Part shown: in pieces, positions 23,034-24,882 of the stretch
How the letters are laid out: every line of letters starts with the position of its first letter
Numbering within the stretch: the stretch's first letter is position 1
Origin: Pleurocapsa sp. MO_226.B13
Lineage (GTDB): Bacteria > Cyanobacteriota > Cyanobacteriia > Cyanobacteriales > Xenococcaceae
Direction of reading: 5' to 3'
Assembly: GCA_030064795.1 (NCBI GenBank)
Contig: JASJEI010000172.1
Span: 1-24,882, forward strand
Length of the DNA stretch: 24,882 nt
Made by a program: the position numbers and the translations under genes
The notes under the pieces: model-generated
The model's database searches: none
What the model saw: the letters and a program-made list of their open reading frames with translations, nothing else
What the model was told of the DNA's origin: nothing

Positions 23034-24800
23034 TTAGTTTGATCGCCATTCAGGCAAAATTCCTGAATGACCTTCAATCTCTTCGGGGGGTTCAAATCGA
23101 CCACCCAAATGTTGAGCTAGAAATTCTTCGGCTATCCCAGAGAAATGTAAGCTGTTTTCAGCACGAGCAAAACCATGTCCTTCATCTGTATAAAGAATAT
23201 ATTTTACCGATTTTCCTTGACGGCGCATCGCATTAACAATTTGTTCGCTTTCAGATTTATGAACGCGAGGATCATTGGCACCTTGAGCAATTAATAGCGG
23301 TTTTTGAATTCGATCGATCGAAAATAAAGGCGATCGCGATTTTAGCAACTCTCTTTCTGTATCTAAATCGCCAATACGATTTTTGAGCATCGCTAGATAA
23401 GGAATCCAGTAGTCAGGAATATTTTCTAAATAAGAAATCAAATTACTAATTCCTACTACATCAATACCGCAAGCAAATACATCGGGAGTAAATGCCAATC
23501 CCGCTAGAGTTGCATATCCTCCATAGGAGATCCCCATGATACCAATCTTATGCTTATCGGCAATATCTTCTTCAATCAGCCAGTTTACTCCATCAATTAG
23601 ATCGTCGTGCATCGTACCACCCCATTGACGATTGCCCAGATTTAACCAGACTTTGCCATAACCAGCCGAACCGCGAAAATTTGGCTGCAAAACGGCATAA
23701 CCTCGATTTGTCAACCACTGGACGAGAGAATTAAAGCTCCAAGTATCTCTCGACCAAGGACCTCCATGAACTAACAAAACCGTCGCATAGGGCGGTTGAA
23801 TATTTCGAGGTAGGGTTAGATAGCCATGAACAGTCAAGCCATCTCTGGCTTGATAAGAAATTGGTTGTACTGATGCTAAAGGTAATTGTTCTAATTTAGG
23901 GCGATCGCAAAATAATAGCTGGCTCGATTTAGTCTCGCGCTCGTAGATATAGTAGTAAGAGGGAGCATTATCACAGCGATAGGCAATCAGCCATTTCTCG
24001 TCTGTCAAATCGCGATCGATAAGATCGATTTCACCAGGACTAACTAACTTTAGGGTGGCAAAATCTTGAGCTAAATCTTGGTCTAATATTTGCCATTGCA
24101 ATCTTTCTCTATAAAAGGAAACTGCCTGTATCTGTCTGGTTGAGGGGTGATAAGCTACTGATTCGAGGTCGTATTGCTCGTCAATGGCAACTATATTTTT
24201 TTGCTGAGTCTTTAGATTCAACTTTATTAAGCATCGCGTGTTGACACTATCAAAAGCAATGAGATAAAGTACTTGACTATCTTCAGAAAATCCATGTATT
24301 TCTACATCATCATCAGCATCCCAATGAAGTAATTTTTGCCAAGGTCGATCTATTTGTTCGCGATAAAGTAAATCGCTACCACCATCTGCTGTAGTTGCGA
24401 TCGCTGCTGTGATTTGTAACTGAGCATTCGCTTTCCACGAGACTACATTACCTGGATTTTTTGTATCTAACTCAATCTTGCAACTGCTTAAATCGATGCG
24501 ATAAACGTCACTGACTTGTGGATTATCTAAGTTTAATCCTACCAATATTTCATCAGAAAATTTTGATTCTAAAGCAATTACCTCAGCCTGTACTTTAGGA
24601 AAAGGTGTCAGATCTTCAACCGTATTGAACTCGATTTCAAGAGAATAAAGATGAAAATTTTCGTCTCCATCAAAATCTTGAAGATAAATTAAGTGTTGCG
24701 AACTATAAGTCCAATAAAAATCCCAAATGTAACATTTTTCAAGCTGAGTAAGTAGACAGACATAAATAACCTGAAGTATGTAACAAAATGTAAATTCGCT
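23034..24800 (-). pseudogene. S9 prolyl oligopeptidase family protein lacking its N-terminus
   Basis: Serine peptidase with a beta-propeller followed by an alpha/beta-hydrolase domain. Counting from the TTG at 24543-24545, the catalytic triad is Ser340 (GISYGGY), Asp425 (QGANDPRV) and His457 (DEGHGFA), and the oxyanion region LLVHGGPWSRD is intact. The conserved family sequence continues upstream of that TTG in the same frame (ILQVIYV, then FYWTYSSQHLIYLQDFDGDE, FHLYSLEIE, DLTPFPKVQAEV) for 85 codons to a TGA at 24801-24803. No ATG, GTG or TTG occurs among those 85 codons, and the usual first ~60 residues are absent. Intact relatives have about 610-640 residues. Either the gene is decapitated and dead, or a shortened enzyme starts at the internal TTG. 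The catalytic part shows no stop or frameshift, so decay would be recent. Confidence 0.8.
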
Positions 24801-24882
24801 TCAACTTAATATCAATCAAAGGATTAAATCTACTTGACAAAAGTAAACATAGTTGAGTTTAATTATCCCGACCTACTTAAGC

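Noticed and set aside
23030..23236. 68-codon plus-strand frame at the end of the peptidase gene
   Set aside because: It is antisense to the conserved hydrolase domain.

Overview
The window comes from a phycobilisome-containing cyanobacterium. It carries phycocyanin genes, the bilin reductase pcyA, ClpS of cyanobacterial type, and very frequent GCGATCGC (HIP1) octamers. The AT-rich intergenic DNA is full of small palindromic and MITE-like repeats, which suggests a large-genome, possibly filamentous or baeocystous lineage. I cannot name a genus.

The main result is a compact type III chromatic-acclimation (CA3-like) locus at about 2863-11985. A perfect RcaC 'L box' (TTGCACA-N4-TTGCACA, 2863-2880) lies upstream of a phycocyanin operon laid out as cpcB-cpcA-rod linker-rod linker-cpcD. 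This matches the red-light-induced cpcB2A2H2I2D2 operon of Fremyella diplosiphon. It is followed on the same strand by pcyA (phycocyanobilin synthesis) and then by three signalling genes. The first is a soluble PAS-GAF-PAS histidine kinase whose GAF domain has the Glu/Cys-Leu/Lys residues of the RcaE protochromic green/red photosensor, at the same spacing. The second is an overlapping single-domain receiver (RcaF-like). The third is a receiver-winged helix-HPt-receiver regulator (RcaC-like, phosphoacceptor Asp51). Sensor, phosphorelay, DNA target, pigment proteins and chromophore enzyme are therefore all in about 9 kb.

Left of the L box, on the opposite strand, is the N-terminal ~898 codons of a giant RTX (calcium-binding repeat) protein that runs off the left edge. 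Right of rcaC are mostly housekeeping or unrelated genes: a DUF2103-like protein and clpS (minus), a GatD-like amidotransferase, an unknown membrane protein with two HTH-like segments, a PgeF/YfiH laccase-fold protein, a small unknown ORF (minus), argS (minus), a decayed Na+/H+ antiporter fragment (minus), a Rieske ferredoxin, a GT-C-like membrane protein, a GNAT acetyltransferase (minus) and an S9 prolyl oligopeptidase that has lost its N-terminus (minus).

The long intergenic gaps (5086-5324, 6484-6736, 14528-15081, 18163-18487, 19207-20158, 21821-22155, 22729-23033) hold REP-like palindromes, MITE-like inverted-repeat elements and gene relics. I saw no tRNA, rRNA, CRISPR array or intact transposase. 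All calls are from reading the sequence by eye, and no database search was run.
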